Source: Volutella citrinella (lineage: Eukaryota > Ascomycota > Sordariomycetes > Hypocreales > Nectriaceae). From it: 64,000 bases of DNA. Location: the NCBI GenBank assembly GCA_034401135.1, contig JAWZSP010000002.1:3534001-3598000 (forward strand), given 5' to 3'. The position numbers and the translations under genes were made by a program. How positions within the stretch are numbered: position 1 is the stretch's first letter; the number at the start of each line of letters is the position of its first letter. Positions 1 through 11,803 of this stretch are shown piece by piece. The notes beneath the pieces are model-generated. The model was given only the letters and a program-made list of their open reading frames with translations. It did no database searches and was not told where the DNA came from.

Positions 1-1233
1 AACAAAGCGCACGCTACCCAAAGGCTGTGAAAGGCATGCTCCTGGATTGATAGGGCGACTTATGCTGCCAACAAACGGAAGCGGCACATGCAATCAGGCG
101 AGTTATATCAAAAGCATCCTCGCCATGTGGTACTGCGCGGTACAATGGTCCTCGCTATGAAGGTTGAAATGTCTTCGTTCTGCGCTCGAAGCAATTTCTG
201 TTGTTATAGCGGATTCGGAATAATTAGCACCCGGGGCCGTCAATCAGCTGTGGATAGGTTGCTTGCAGCTTGGTTACCTTACCCCACAATGTAGCTAGCA
301 AGGGTCAGGACGTTCCTTCTGAGAAAGCGAACTCATTGGTCTCTCGGAACTGGGTGCATTGTGCCCAAACCTGATTCTGCGACAATCGATGCCTCATTGG
401 CAAGGATACGGGAAGTCGGCCAGGTTGGGCTCACCAGCGATGCCACTTCGTACGGGACGCTCATAAGTTGCGAGGATGTTCGAAAATGGAACACAATAGT
501 GAGCCGCACACAAGTGACGGCCGTAGTAGTTGTGCCTCGCTTCTACAGGCAGAAAAGTCAATGGGAGGTGGTAATGTAACCGAAACCTATTGAGTGGTGG
601 TGAAAAGGCCTCCCCCCTGAACTTAACCTTGGAAACCAACCAGGACGTGACTGAATGATGTTGTGTGACGTCCTAGCCCCAGGGCATCCCGAAGTCCTTG
701 CAAAATGCCCCTCATCTCACCATGGTGCCACTAATTTACAGGCGAGGCCAACATCAAGCACGGGTTGCTCTTGTGGCGGCACCGAGGGCGTAGAGCGACA
801 TCTATGGCGTGCTGTAGTTCCGCCGCTGAGCAATTTCCCTTCTATAGGTACACATTGATGCGCCGCAACGAAAAAAATACTTTTGCAAACCATGCAGACT
901 CGAGGCGTCGGGTGTGAGGTGCTCACTGCTGCCCTGAGCGTTTTGATTCTGTAGCGGATCGGTAGGCCTTACCTTTCCTAAAGAAAGTTACGGGCCAGCC
1001 AGCCTTGCCAGCTTAGCCCCGCCCTGGCCGACTAGTGTTAGCACTCAACGGCCGGGGCTGCTGGGTCCTGCCACCAACACAACCAGTGACAAAACTACCT
1101 ACGTCACGAGACTGTGCCCGCCAGCTGGACCCCTTCAGAGCCCACGTCCAACTGGGCTCCTTTGATTCCACCACAACGTGGTACTGGCGCAACTCCACGA
1201 CCCTCTGCAACGGCCACATCGCCAGAACACGCA
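1..1233. other. Intergenic left edge and 5' leader of CPS1
   Basis: No convincing coding region was found on either strand. The short open frames here have no recognisable motif and mostly rely on non-ATG starts. The last 150 or so bases are a C-rich leader in front of the ATG at 1234, and the frame of that ATG stays open upstream but without another ATG. The left edge may include the end of a neighbouring gene's untranslated region, which cannot be told from sequence. Confidence 0.5.
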
Positions 1234-4200
1234 ATGGCCGAACTCAGCCCCGAGCTACAAGAGAAGCTCGACGAGCTGGATCGCGAGCTTGAGGAGGGAG
1301 ACATCACACAGAAAGGGTGAGCGATCGCCTCTGGCCATGTCCCGACCGACGACCACCTGCTAACCAGCTGCTGTTTACCGGCCCAGATACCAGAAGCGAC
1401 GAACAATTCTGCTCTCGCAATTCCAGGCTCCTGTCTCGCCTTCCTCGCCGACCGCGACCCTCGTTGAGCCCCAGATCGGTCTGCGAATACACTCACCTGA
1501 TGACTCCAACCACCCGTCTAGCGATGGACGCCCCGTCTCTTCCTTTGGTGGTATTGGGAGTGCCAGCGGCCCGATTCCAGATGATCCAAACGCGCAGATG
1601 TTCTCGCCAAACTCGCCATATGACAACCAACAAACGGCTCCCCCGCTGATAGACACGCATCCCGCTGCGCTGCTCTACCCCGGCAACCCAATGATGGACC
1701 AGGCCGTGGCACCCGCACAGCGAGACTCCTTGTTCCTTTCGCCGTCTCACAACGATCCGCCTACCCGAAGCGGCACCATGGTGTCCGGGGACTATGCGTT
1801 CAAACCCGAGCAACAGGGTTCATACGTCCCCCACCAGCCCCAGGGTCAGCAGGACGGACGGACGACAACCCTCCTGGACTCGCAGGGCTACTTCTCAGAC
1901 TTTGCGGGGCAGCAGCACTTTGAACAAGGCCAAGGCCCCGAATATGGCGCTCCTCAACAGCGATACTCTACTGGTGACGCGTTCTCGCCAACCGCTGCCA
2001 TGGCACCACCAATGCTCACAACTAGTGATTTGCCGCCCCCGGAAGCCTTGGAGTATCTTCTCCCGCTGGAGCCGCGAGAGGTTCCATTTGCGATCCAGGA
2101 TCCTCATGACGAGGCCACTCCCATGTCCAAGTTCGACAACATCGCGGCCGTTCTGCGACACCGCGGCCGAACTACGGCCAAGCGGCCAGCCTACTGGGTG
2201 CTTGATAGCAAAGGGAAGGAAATCGCCTCTATTACTTGGGATAAGCTGGCCTCCCGAGCAGAAAAGGTCGCCCAAGTAATCAGGGACAAGAGCTCACTAT
2301 ATCGTGGCGACCGTGTCGCATTGGTGTATCGTGATTCGGAAGTCATTGATTTTGCTATTGCAGTGCTCGGTTGCTTCATTGCTGGAGTTGTGGCAGTCCC
2401 TATCAATGACTTGCAGGATTACCAACGTCTCAACCACATTCTTACCAACACCCAAGCACACCTCGCGCTCACAACCGACAATAACCTGAAAACTTTCCAG
2501 CGCGACATCACCGCAAATAAATTGACATGGCCAAAGGGCGTCGAGTGGTGGAAGACCAATGAGTTTGGCAGCTATCACCCAAAACGAAAGGACGAGGTCC
2601 CGCCACTGGCAGTTCCCGACTTGGCATATATTGAATTCTCGCGAGCGCCTACTGGGGACCTCAGGGGCGTTGTCCTGAGTCACCGTACCATTATGCATCA
2701 GATGGCTTGCCTGAGCGCCGTCCTCTCCACAATTCCTGGCAATGGGCCCGGAGATACTTTCAACCCTTCGCTTCGAGACAAGAATGGCCGTTTGATTGGT
2801 GGCGGAGCTAGCAGCGAGATATTGCTTTCTTACCTAGACCCTCGGCATGGAGTTGGCATGATCCTAAGCGTTTTCCTAACGATTTATGGCGGGCACACGA
2901 CAGTCTGGTTCGACAACAAAGCTGTTGATGTCCCTGGACTTTACGCGCATCTCATTACCAAGTATAAAGCGACTGTCATGGTCGCGGATTACCCTGGCTT
3001 GAAGCGAGCAGCCTACAACTACCAGCAAGATCCGATGACGACTCGAAATTTCAAGAAGGGAATGGAGCCCAATTTCCAAAACGTCAAGTTGTGCCTCATT
3101 GATACCTTGACGGTTGATGGCGGATTCCACGAAGTTCTCGCCGATCGTTGGTTGCGGCCGCTGCGCAACGCACGGGCCCGTGAGGTTGTTGCGCCCATGC
3201 TGTGCCTGCACGAACATGGTGGTATGGTCATCAGCGTCCGAGACTGGCTGGGTGGCGAGGAGCGCATGGGCGTTCCCCTGAAGCTTGACATGGGCTCTGA
3301 CGATGAGTCCGAAGGCGAAATCGAGGAAAAGGAGAAGGAGAAGGCAGCCCCGTCAAATGGATTTGGCAGTCTCCTTGGCGGCGGAGGAACCACAGCAACC
3401 GAAGAGCGAGCTAAGAACGAGCTAGGGGAGGTTCTTCTAGACCGGGAGGCCCTCAAGTCCAATGAAGTTGTCGTTGTCGCCATCGGCAACGAAGCGCACA
3501 AGAGAGCCGATGACCCGGCGCTTGTACGAGTCGGTGCTTTTGGATACCCTATTCCTGATGCCACATTGGCCGTGGTCGATCCCGAGACTGGTCTCTTGGC
3601 GTCTCCCCATTCGGTTGGTGAGATTTGGGTGGATTCTCCATCGTTGTCTGGTGGGTTCTGGGCTCAAAGGAAGAACACCGAACTCATCTTCCACGCACGA
3701 ACCTATAAATTTGACCCCGGTGATCCCACACCGAACCCGGTTGAGCCCGAATTCCTCCGGACTGGTTTGCTTGGAACTGTCATCGAAGGAAAGGTCTACA
3801 TCCTTGGCCTCTACGAAGATCGCATCCGGCAGAGGGTCGAGTGGGTGGAGCATGGCCACGAACTTGCTGAATACAGGTACTTCTTTGTGCAGCACATTGT
3901 CGTCAGCATCGTCAAAAACGTCCCCAAGATCTATGATTGCTCCGCGTTTGATGTCTTTGTCAACGATGAGCACCTACCGGTCGTCGTGCTCGAGTCGGCT
4001 GCGGCGTCTACTGCACCCACACAATCCGGAGGACCCCCGCGACAGCCTGATACGGCGCTGCTAGACTCGCTCGCCGAGCGATGCATGGAAGCACTGGTTT
4101 CAGAGCACCACCTGAGGCTTTACTGCGTGATGATCACGGCGCCCAACACGCTGCCTCGTGTGTTGAAGAATGGCAGGCGTGAAATCGGCAACATGCTGTG

Positions 4201-6888
4201 CCGCCGTGAGTTCGATCTCGGTAACTTGCCATGTGTCCATGTCAAGTTTGGCGTTGAGCACGCAGTTCTGAATCTTCCCATTGGAGTCGACCCAATAGGA
4301 GGCATCTGGTCACAGCTCGCATCGGACTCGAGAGCCGAGTTCCTGCTTCCCGCCGACAAGCAGTACTCTGGCGTGGACAGGCGAGAAGTTGTTATTGACG
4401 ACAGGACCTCGACCCCCCTTAATAACTTCTCCTCGATTTCGGACCTCATTCAGTGGCGTGTGGCGCGGCAGCCGGATGAGCTAGCTTACTGCACCATCGA
4501 TGGCCGTGGGCGAGAAGGAAAGGGCATCACCTGGAAGAAGTTTGACACCAAGGTGGCAGCAGTTGCCATGTACCTGAAAAACAAGGTCAAGGTCCGCCCC
4601 GGCGATCACTTGGTTCTCATGTACACGCACTCGGAGGAGTTCGTCTACGCTGTCCACGCCTGTATCTGCCTGGGCTGCATCGTCATCCCCATTGCGCCTC
4701 TCGACCAAAACCGCCTCAACGAGGATGTCCCGGCCTTTTTACACATCGTCGCCGACTACAACGTCAAGGCTCTGTTGGTCAACTACGACGTCGATCACCT
4801 GCTCAGAACGAAGCCGGTGTCGAGCCACATCAAGCAGTCTGCGCAGATTCTCAAAATCAACAGCCCCCACGTCTACAACACCACCAAACCTCCAAAGCAG
4901 AATAACGGACTGAGGGAGTTGAGGCTTACCATGGACCCTGGGTGGATCCGACCTGGATATCCTGTCATCGTGTGGACTTACTGGACTCCTGACCAGCGCA
5001 GAATCGCAGTCCAACTGGGCCACGACACCATTTTGGGTATGTGCAAGGTTCAGAAGGAGACGTGTCAAATGACAAGCTCAAGACCGGTTCTGGGCTGCGT
5101 TCGAAGCACGACTGGCCTTGGTTTCATTCACACCTGCCTCATGGGCGTCTACATTGGTACACCGACATATCTGTTATCACCCGTGGAGTTTGCAGCTAAC
5201 CCCATGTCGCTATTTGTGACGCTGTCGAGGTATAAGATTAAGGACACCTATGCGACTCCACAGATGCTTGATCATGCCATGAACTCGATGCAAGCCAAGG
5301 GATTCACGCTTCACGAGCTCAAAAACTTGATGATCAGTGCTGAAGGACGGCCGAGAGTGGACGTTTTCCAAAAGGTGAGACTCCACTTTGCGGGCGCTGG
5401 GCTGGATAGGACCGCCATCAACACGGTATACTCGCACGTTTTGAACCCCATGGTAGCATCCAGGTCTTACATGTGCATCGAGCCTATCGAGATATGGCTG
5501 GATACTGTGGCGCTCCGACGCGGCCTGGTGATTCCCACCGATCCTGAGGCCAGTCCCACGGCGTTACTGGTCCAGGACTCTGGAATGGTCCCTGTGTCTA
5601 CCCAAATCGCAATCATCAACCCCGAGAGCAAGGTCCACTGTCTGGATGGTGAATATGGTGAGATCTGGGTCGACTCCGAAGCCTGCGTCAAGTCCTTTTA
5701 CGGATCCAAGGATGCATTCGACGCGGAGCGTTTTGATGGCCAGGCACTTGATGGCGATCCGAGCGTGCGATACGTGCGAACGGGAGATCTTGGCTTTCTG
5801 CACAATGTCAGCCGCCCGATTGGCCCCAACGGCGCATTAGTTGACATGCAAGTCCTCTTCGTCCTCGGTAGCATTGGCGAGACGTTTGAGATCAACGGTC
5901 TTAGCCATTTCCCAATGGATATCGAGGCTTCGGTCGAACGATCCCATCGCAATATCGTTCCCAATGGCTGGTAAGTGGCTTCCTGTAACCGGTGTTCTCG
6001 ACGGCCCCAGCCGTCCCTACGACTCCACACAAACTGGGTTGACCCCAACGAAACCCGATTATGATGTTAACTAGTTATAGTGCTGTTTTCCAAGCTGGCG
6101 GTCTCGTGGTGGTTCTCGTCGAGGTCAGCCGTAAAGCCTACCTCGCATCCATCGTTCCGGTTATTGTCAATGCTATTCTCAATGAACATCAAATTATTGT
6201 CGACATTGTTGCATTCGTCAACAAGGGAGACTTCCCCCGATCACGACTAGGAGAGAAACAACGCGGCAAGATTCTGGGCGGCTGGGTCGGGCGCAAGATT
6301 CGCACCTTGGCCCAGTTTTCTATTCGCGACCCGGCTGGGTCATCGACACCATATGCTGCTACCGCCGGAGACGCCAAGGACGCAGCTCGCCAGTCTATGG
6401 TCAGTGTCCACAGCGGAGGAGCCGGTGCTGGGTCTTCGAGCCTGAGAAACGTCGAACAAGCCCCCAAGATCTTGGAGCAAGATGAGTTGGACCAGCCTCC
6501 GGGCTATCCGCACCAGGCGTACCCCAACAATTCCATGAGCTCGGGGGAAAAACAGAGGATGAGCTACTATCCGCAAGGCGTGAATCCCGAGATGGCACCC
6601 GTTTCTCCAATCGCAGCGCCTGCGCACCAGCTGGATCTCTCCATGCACGGACAAGGATTTGACATGCCGGATTTCAATCGCGTTGGATCTATGGGTCAAC
6701 CACATGGTCAGGCTCCTACTTCTTTCGTGGCTGAGCTCCCTGCGGACCCAGCTACAACACAGGTTCAGCCATCTACTGCTAAGCAGGCCGACAAGGATGG
6801 GCAGAAGGAAGCACCTGCAGACGAGACCGACTGGGCGACAGATGCCATGATGCAGATGAACTTGTCAAATAACATGGGCCGCCGCTGA
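1234..6888 (+). CDS. CPS1: DIP2/CPS1-type protein with DMAP1-binding domain and two AMP-binding domains
   Basis: Three exons, 1234-1316, 1387-5970 and 6081-6888, join in frame to give 1824 residues. Both introns have GT..AG ends and a TAAC-type branch site. The N-terminus (residues 1 to about 60, starting MAELSPELQEKLDELD) is a DMAP1-binding domain interrupted by intron 1 after the GDITQKG motif. A low-complexity Pro/Gln linker follows to about residue 275. Then come two tandem adenylate-forming (AMP-binding) modules, about 278-900 and 1040-1650, and a disordered tail. The first module carries an acidic insertion at about 663-690. No condensation or carrier domain is visible, so this is not a true NRPS. 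Family knowledge: the fungal member is called CPS1 (a virulence factor in Cochliobolus), yeast has CMR2 and animals have DIP2; DIP2 proteins are linked to diacylglycerol homeostasis. The exact reaction in this organism is inferred only. Confidence 0.93.
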
Positions 6889-7368
6889 TCGTGGCAGGCG
6901 TTGAGCTTTATGAGGAGTTTTGGGGTTGATTGTATTCTAGAAAAGAGACGACTGGAGGTTGAGTTGGATTCGACTCAGGTAGCCTGCATTGAGAGTATCG
7001 ATAGTATTTTTGCATATATAGCTAGAGCGACCTTGTTAGCTGATGAATACCAAAGCAACAATTCTTGACTACGACCGGCACTCGCACAGACAGGGCCTTG
7101 TTGAGCCGCATGCACCTGACGACCAGCAACTCATTGAACAATCTCAAGCCACGTCCTCCATCGATGACAATCTCCTACATTTGCAGCACGGATTGTGGGG
7201 ATGGATCCGAGTGCACGATGTGGGGGACCTATTTACAGTAAAAGAATGAGGCGGCTAAATATTGCCTCATTAGTTGCAAGGGAGGGCAGAACAAACTAGG
7301 GAGGCGAGAATTGACACAACACCACCGAAAAACTAGGATTCATTGAGTGGAACTCGCGGTACGTCAAG
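6889..7368. other. Intergenic: CPS1 3' region and phosphoesterase promoter
   Basis: About 480 bases between two plus-strand genes. A TATATA stretch lies at 7015-7020, which could serve 3'-end formation of the upstream gene or the promoter of the downstream one. No coding signal is seen. Confidence 0.5.
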
Positions 7369-8238
7369 ATGAGGGGAATGCCGCTAGGCAGCAGAAGCGA
7401 GACCAGCGACGCCCCAGCAGTGCAGCTTCTTTCCGACCTCCACCTCGAGGTTGGAGCGCATTACTTGTCTTTCATGTTCCCTGCCACCGCGCCATTCCTG
7501 CTCCTTGCCGGCGATGTTGGCTGCTTGACAGAATACCAGGAATATGTCGCCTTTCTCCGGGAGCAAGCATCCCGCTACCGGAAGATATTCCTTCTGCTCG
7601 GAAATCACGAATTCTGGGGCCTTGACTACGAAACGGCCGTGGGAAGGGCGCAACAGCTGACAACTGAGGCCGGACTATCCGAGAAGCTTGTCCTTTTGCA
7701 CAGGACCCGATGGGATGACCCTGAATCTGGTCTTTCCATCCTTGGGTGCACGCTCTGGTCTCACATCCCGGAGCAGGCTGCCGAGGTTGTGCGGAACAAG
7801 GTCAAGGACTACCGGTACATTTCAGGCTGGAGCGTCGAGAGACACAATGTAGCCCACGCAGAAGATGCTGCTTGGCTACGAAAGGAGATCAAAGATTTCT
7901 CATTCAACGGCGAGGCCGCCCAGAGACGCCTCCTAGTGGCAACGCACCACGCTCCTTGCATGGAGGGAACATCACGGCCGGAGCAGCTGAGCAATCCGTG
8001 GACCTGTGCTTTTGCGAGCAACATCCTTGACGAAGACGGCTGGGACTGTGTGGACACTTGGGTTTATGGACACACGCACTTCTGCACAGACATGGTGTAC
8101 AATGGCGTCAGAGTCGTGGCAAACCAGCGAGGATATGTACGCACTGATAGTGTGAGGGTGCCCAAAGGTGAGGAGAAGCACACAGCGACCAAGGAGTTTG
8201 ACCCTGCAATGGTGATTACGCTACGAAGAGCAAACTAG
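7369..8238 (+). CDS. Calcineurin-like metallophosphoesterase
   Basis: A single-exon gene of 289 residues. The binuclear-metal phosphoesterase motifs appear in order: D-x-H in SDLHLE (D23, H25), the GD of LAGDVG (D49), GNHE at residues 78-81, a THH motif around residue 190 and GHTH near residue 231. This set is diagnostic of the Metallophos fold. The substrate cannot be told from sequence; the family includes protein phosphatases, nucleotide phosphodiesterases and lipid phosphatases. There is no signal peptide or membrane segment, so a soluble intracellular enzyme is likely. The ATG at 7369 is the first in frame near the start of conservation, although an ATG five codons on a few residues later (GMPLG) would also leave all motifs intact. 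Confidence 0.88.
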   Translation: MRGMPLGSRSETSDAPAVQLLSDLHLEVGAHYLSFMFPATAPFLLLAGDVGCLTEYQEYVAFLREQASRYRKIFLLLGNHEFWGLDYETAVGRAQQLTTEAGLSEKLVLLHRTRWDDPESGLSILGCTLWSHIPEQAAEVVRNKVKDYRYISGWSVERHNVAHAEDAAWLRKEIKDFSFNGEAAQRRLLVATHHAPCMEGTSRPEQLSNPWTCAFASNILDEDGWDCVDTWVYGHTHFCTDMVYNGVRVVANQRGYVRTDSVRVPKGEEKHTATKEFDPAMVITLRRAN

Positions 8239-8528
8239 TCCCCAAGGCCAGGAACTAGGGTTACGGGGTTTGTAAGAGCTGCTGTAGAACCAGGACGCGG
8301 GGATACAGACGGAGCACTTTGTTTCCACCCCCCCGGGCATATGAGGGTTGACACATGAGGTTGCGTATTGCAGGACCGCAGCCCCCAGGTCGTGTGTATC
8401 GTCAGAGTAGAATTAATCGATTTCGTGAGTCTATAGGACTTCGGGTAGTTTAGCCAAGAATGCGCAATTGTGGCCAAAACGACCCGCCACCAAAAAATAA
8501 AGGGCGCATCCCTATTCTATCCCTTCGT

Positions 8529-11285
8529 CTATTTCCTCCTGTTCCTATTCATATCCGCTAGTGCCTGTTTCACAATGCCCTCGGCCTCGACCATGACATC
8601 GCTGCCCTTCTTCCACGTGTAAAGGGAGACGCCAAGCTCATCGAGTTGCTCGTGCGCCCTCGCCAAGCGCCGCCTCCACAGTTCCAACTTCCTGTTGACG
8701 GCGCCAAGGGTGGGCGAGCCAGAAGGCGAATTCGCGCCGGACCTGCTCGGGGTCCTCGAGCCAAAGGACGGCGTGGGTGCCGTCGGAGGGGGTAGAGGGT
8801 CGAACTCAACGTCCATATTGGAATTCTGCGTTCGCCGTGCCATGAACCGGGGGCTCAGATTTCCCGAGTTGGATGGCGCGACGTTGGACGGGGTCCCTCG
8901 TCGGCGAGGTGGTGGCGGCGGCGGTGGATGCGAGTCAACCCTGCTGATACCTTTCTGCTGGGATGAGTTCTGGATCTGTGAGAGGGGGTGCGCCGCCGTG
9001 CTCTCTCGACTCGTTGCCCCGGGTCTTCGGGGCAGAGGAGGTGGCGTTTCTTCATCACTCATCGAGTTTTGCCGCGTAATACCGAGTCCCGTAACCCCCT
9101 TGTTCAACTCCGTGACAGACTTGGCACTGCGCAGAGCTGCGGGCTTGGCCGGGCGAGGCGGTGGAGGTTTGCGTGTGGTATCATTCGTGTTGAAACTCGA
9201 CTTGGGGCGCAGTTCCCGGGCGGGAGTTGGCGTTGGGGCCTCTTCAGCAAAGTCAATCAGAGTTCCCATGGCAGGGCCGGCCGTTGATCTTCTGTCGGAT
9301 CTCTGAGAGTGGCTAGACACCGCCAGCCGGTCATCCAGGCCAGTCGATGAGCCTTTCCTGCTGCCAGGGTCAAACCCAGTGTCGAAAAATCCAGTCTCTT
9401 CTGGGGTTGTCACATCTCGAATGAAGACGGCCAAGATGCGACCCGGGTTGGCCATCGCGAGCTCGGTATAAACCTCCAAGTCGGCCTCACCGCTGTCCCC
9501 GACAAGAAGGAAGCGCCTTTCGGGGAAGTCTCTTAGCAGCCTGTTGAGAGTAGATTTTTTCCGCTCTGCAACAGGCTCGAAGATACCTTGGAGCATACCG
9601 CTGTATTGCTTTAGGTGGAGAGATCCCGGTGGCAGCCCAACATGCTTGAAGAAGCTAGCAAGGACCGGGAAGAGCTGCCAAGGGCTGTTGGAGCAATAAT
9701 GGAAGCTAACGCCCAGATCGTGGAGGCGAGTAAACCATTCCCTGACCCCATCGACTGTGAGGTCAGAAAGCTCCCGAACAAAGGTGTTTCGAAAGATTTC
9801 CTTGGCGCCCCCCGAAATATTAGACCTCTTGACGGTGTCATCAATGTCGCTGATGAGGCTGATGCCGTACGGCTCCGTAATCATGACCTCTTGGGTCGCC
9901 GACAAATCTTCAGTAGCCAATACTCGGACATGTGTGGGGATGAACTCGAGGGCTGCGCGCATGTTGAAGTGTCCGGCATCGTTGGTCAATACAGTTTTCG
10001 ACTGCGACTTGGTGTCATTGTAAAAGAATAAAGTAACTGGAAGAGCGACCATGGGGTCGGTCATGAAAGGAGAAATTCGTGCCATGAGGTTGGCGTTGGC
10101 CAGCGAAAGCTCCGCCTCAGTGAGCTCGGTAGGCGCTGTTGAGAATGTTCTGGCCTTCAAGGTTGGGCTTGATGGAGCCGAATCTGGGGACTGGTTCCCA
10201 CTCCGCGTCTTGGATGCATCAATGCTATCCGTCTCTCCACCCTGGCTCTCCTGAGGCCTCTCGCTGTAACGACCTTGATACGCTGCCCGCTTCTCCCTCT
10301 GGCCTTGTCGCTCAATCCGAGCGGCCTCCTGGTCAATCTTCTCCTGTTCTCTCCAATCCTCTGTCCCAGAGGCAAAGCCAGCGGTTTGGTGGACATTCTG
10401 ATCAGCCCTTGGAACCGGAATACCACTGAGTTGTCGGGCAAGCCCTACGAGCATGCGGTTCCGTCTTGTCATCGGCCCACTGTGCGGTGAATACACCCAG
10501 CCACGGACGTCGACGTCAACAATGGCTCTTTCATCTTCATTCTTCTCCCATTCCAAGCGCCAGTAATCCTCGTCTCTGAGAGTACCACCAGCAGATTGCG
10601 CCTGCTGCGGAGGCATCTGATCCCAGTCCCTCTTGGTATGTCGCTTCGCGTACGATGGGAAGAGGACCATCTGCGAGCCGCCCTTGTGTGTAATGGCTAC
10701 ATCTGGAAACGCTCCTGGGATATGGATTGGGCCACGGGTTTCAAATCCCCCTTCTTGTCCCTGCACTCTTGTTTGCGCATATGACTCCCGAATTTCCGTC
10801 ACGGCTGCTTGCCCGCTTCGGTAGAGGTTGTTGGCCATGACTGCTAGGCGCTTCCTCCGGAAGCCCCTCTCCCGCTCGCTGGGAGCGGAGAGCCGGTCCG
10901 TGCTATAGGTCGACATGGCTTCGTCCACGGGTGGCGGTTTACGTGCCACTAGTCCTCGCGATCGAGCTCTGACATGCTTGGAGGTCCTAGCTTGAGGACC
11001 CAGCCACAGACGCCTCCCTTGTCTTGCGACGATATCTAGGATGCGGCTCTGCTCCGCGCGCCGTCGCTGGCGCTCGAGTATGTATCGGTAGATTCGGGAT
11101 TGGACCTTGTGCTTGAAGCGCGGGAGTGTATCCAGGTGGAAGCTGAGCAATCGCTCACGGTATCTCTCGCGCACAGTTCGGGGGAAGACGTATCGAAGGA
11201 TGCTCTGCGTATGGCGTGGGTGCGGATGACCAGGGCCGAATGCTCTGAGAGGGGGAATCCGAGGACCTTTGCCGCGGAAGCCCAT
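8529..11285 (-). CDS. APP1: APP1-type Mg2+-dependent phosphatidate phosphatase
   Basis: A single-exon minus-strand gene of 918 residues, with an in-frame TAA three codons upstream of the ATG, which fixes the start unless there is an upstream exon. The catalytic DIDDT motif (the haloacid-dehalogenase-like DxDxT signature) is at residues 480-484. It is followed by the conserved DUF2183 block with YCSNSPWQLFPVL and RFLLVGDSGEADLEVY. Family knowledge: yeast App1 dephosphorylates phosphatidate to diacylglycerol at cortical actin patches and is recruited through SH3 proteins. Consistent with that, the C-terminal third has several poly-proline runs (near residue 785) suited to SH3 binding, and a conserved basic helix (about 862-918) ends the protein. 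The role in actin-coupled endocytosis is inferred from the family. Confidence 0.92.
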   Translation of the reverse strand: MGFRGKGPRIPPLRAFGPGHPHPRHTQSILRYVFPRTVRERYRERLLSFHLDTLPRFKHKVQSRIYRYILERQRRRAEQSRILDIVARQGRRLWLGPQARTSKHVRARSRGLVARKPPPVDEAMSTYSTDRLSAPSERERGFRRKRLAVMANNLYRSGQAAVTEIRESYAQTRVQGQEGGFETRGPIHIPGAFPDVAITHKGGSQMVLFPSYAKRHTKRDWDQMPPQQAQSAGGTLRDEDYWRLEWEKNEDERAIVDVDVRGWVYSPHSGPMTRRNRMLVGLARQLSGIPVPRADQNVHQTAGFASGTEDWREQEKIDQEAARIERQGQREKRAAYQGRYSERPQESQGGETDSIDASKTRSGNQSPDSAPSSPTLKARTFSTAPTELTEAELSLANANLMARISPFMTDPMVALPVTLFFYNDTKSQSKTVLTNDAGHFNMRAALEFIPTHVRVLATEDLSATQEVMITEPYGISLISDIDDTVKRSNISGGAKEIFRNTFVRELSDLTVDGVREWFTRLHDLGVSFHYCSNSPWQLFPVLASFFKHVGLPPGSLHLKQYSGMLQGIFEPVAERKKSTLNRLLRDFPERRFLLVGDSGEADLEVYTELAMANPGRILAVFIRDVTTPEETGFFDTGFDPGSRKGSSTGLDDRLAVSSHSQRSDRRSTAGPAMGTLIDFAEEAPTPTPARELRPKSSFNTNDTTRKPPPPRPAKPAALRSAKSVTELNKGVTGLGITRQNSMSDEETPPPLPRRPGATSRESTAAHPLSQIQNSSQQKGISRVDSHPPPPPPPRRRGTPSNVAPSNSGNLSPRFMARRTQNSNMDVEFDPLPPPTAPTPSFGSRTPSRSGANSPSGSPTLGAVNRKLELWRRRLARAHEQLDELGVSLYTWKKGSDVMVEAEGIVKQALADMNRNRRK

Positions 11286-11803
11286 CAGCTCTTAAATGAA
11301 TCGCCCTTAAGCTTCCGTGGAGCAGGAAAGGCAAATGAGCGCCCGGCTGTCGAGCGCAGGCGGGCAGCGAGGCCGGAGATCCCTCAGCTGGATGTGTCTT
11401 CTGACGGAGAGGGCCGCGGGCTGATGCAGAGCTCAGCGAGACTGACGAATGCGCATGATTCGTCGCCGCTAGCGAATCAAGTCTTCCTGGACCGCTGTGT
11501 TTCGAGGCTGGCCGTAGAGATTGGTGAGGGATGTGCTCGTGATCCAGGCAGCCTGCGCTGGTTCGAGACCTCGTGCCTTACGTCATCACCCATATTGGTG
11601 GGGTGCCGACCTGTGGGCTGTACACGACGCTCACCCGACTCAAGTCTCGGCGCCGGAAAGAAACGAGGAGTGAGATGCCAGAACGTCATTTTCCCCGAGA
11701 AAACACCAGAAACTCTATGATTCTATTCGACACAAGGGCTATGTACAGATTTTGTAGAGGCGCTGTCAGGCATCTGAGACTCCACTCCATCCAAGGTCGC
11801 ACA
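11286..11803. other. Intergenic: APP1 promoter and DRS1 3' region
   Basis: About 520 bases between two minus-strand genes. Open frames on both strands here lack motifs and I treat them as chance. The segment must hold the promoter of the APP1-type gene, but no clear element was recognised. Confidence 0.5.

Noticed and set aside
1234..6888. Annotation of the first gene as a non-ribosomal peptide synthetase
   Set aside because: There are adenylate-forming modules and a DMAP1-binding domain, but no condensation, carrier or thioesterase domain; the layout is that of DIP2/CPS1.
8695..9306. 203-codon Gly/Arg-rich plus-strand frame
   Set aside because: It is antisense to the proline-rich C-terminus of the APP1-type protein.
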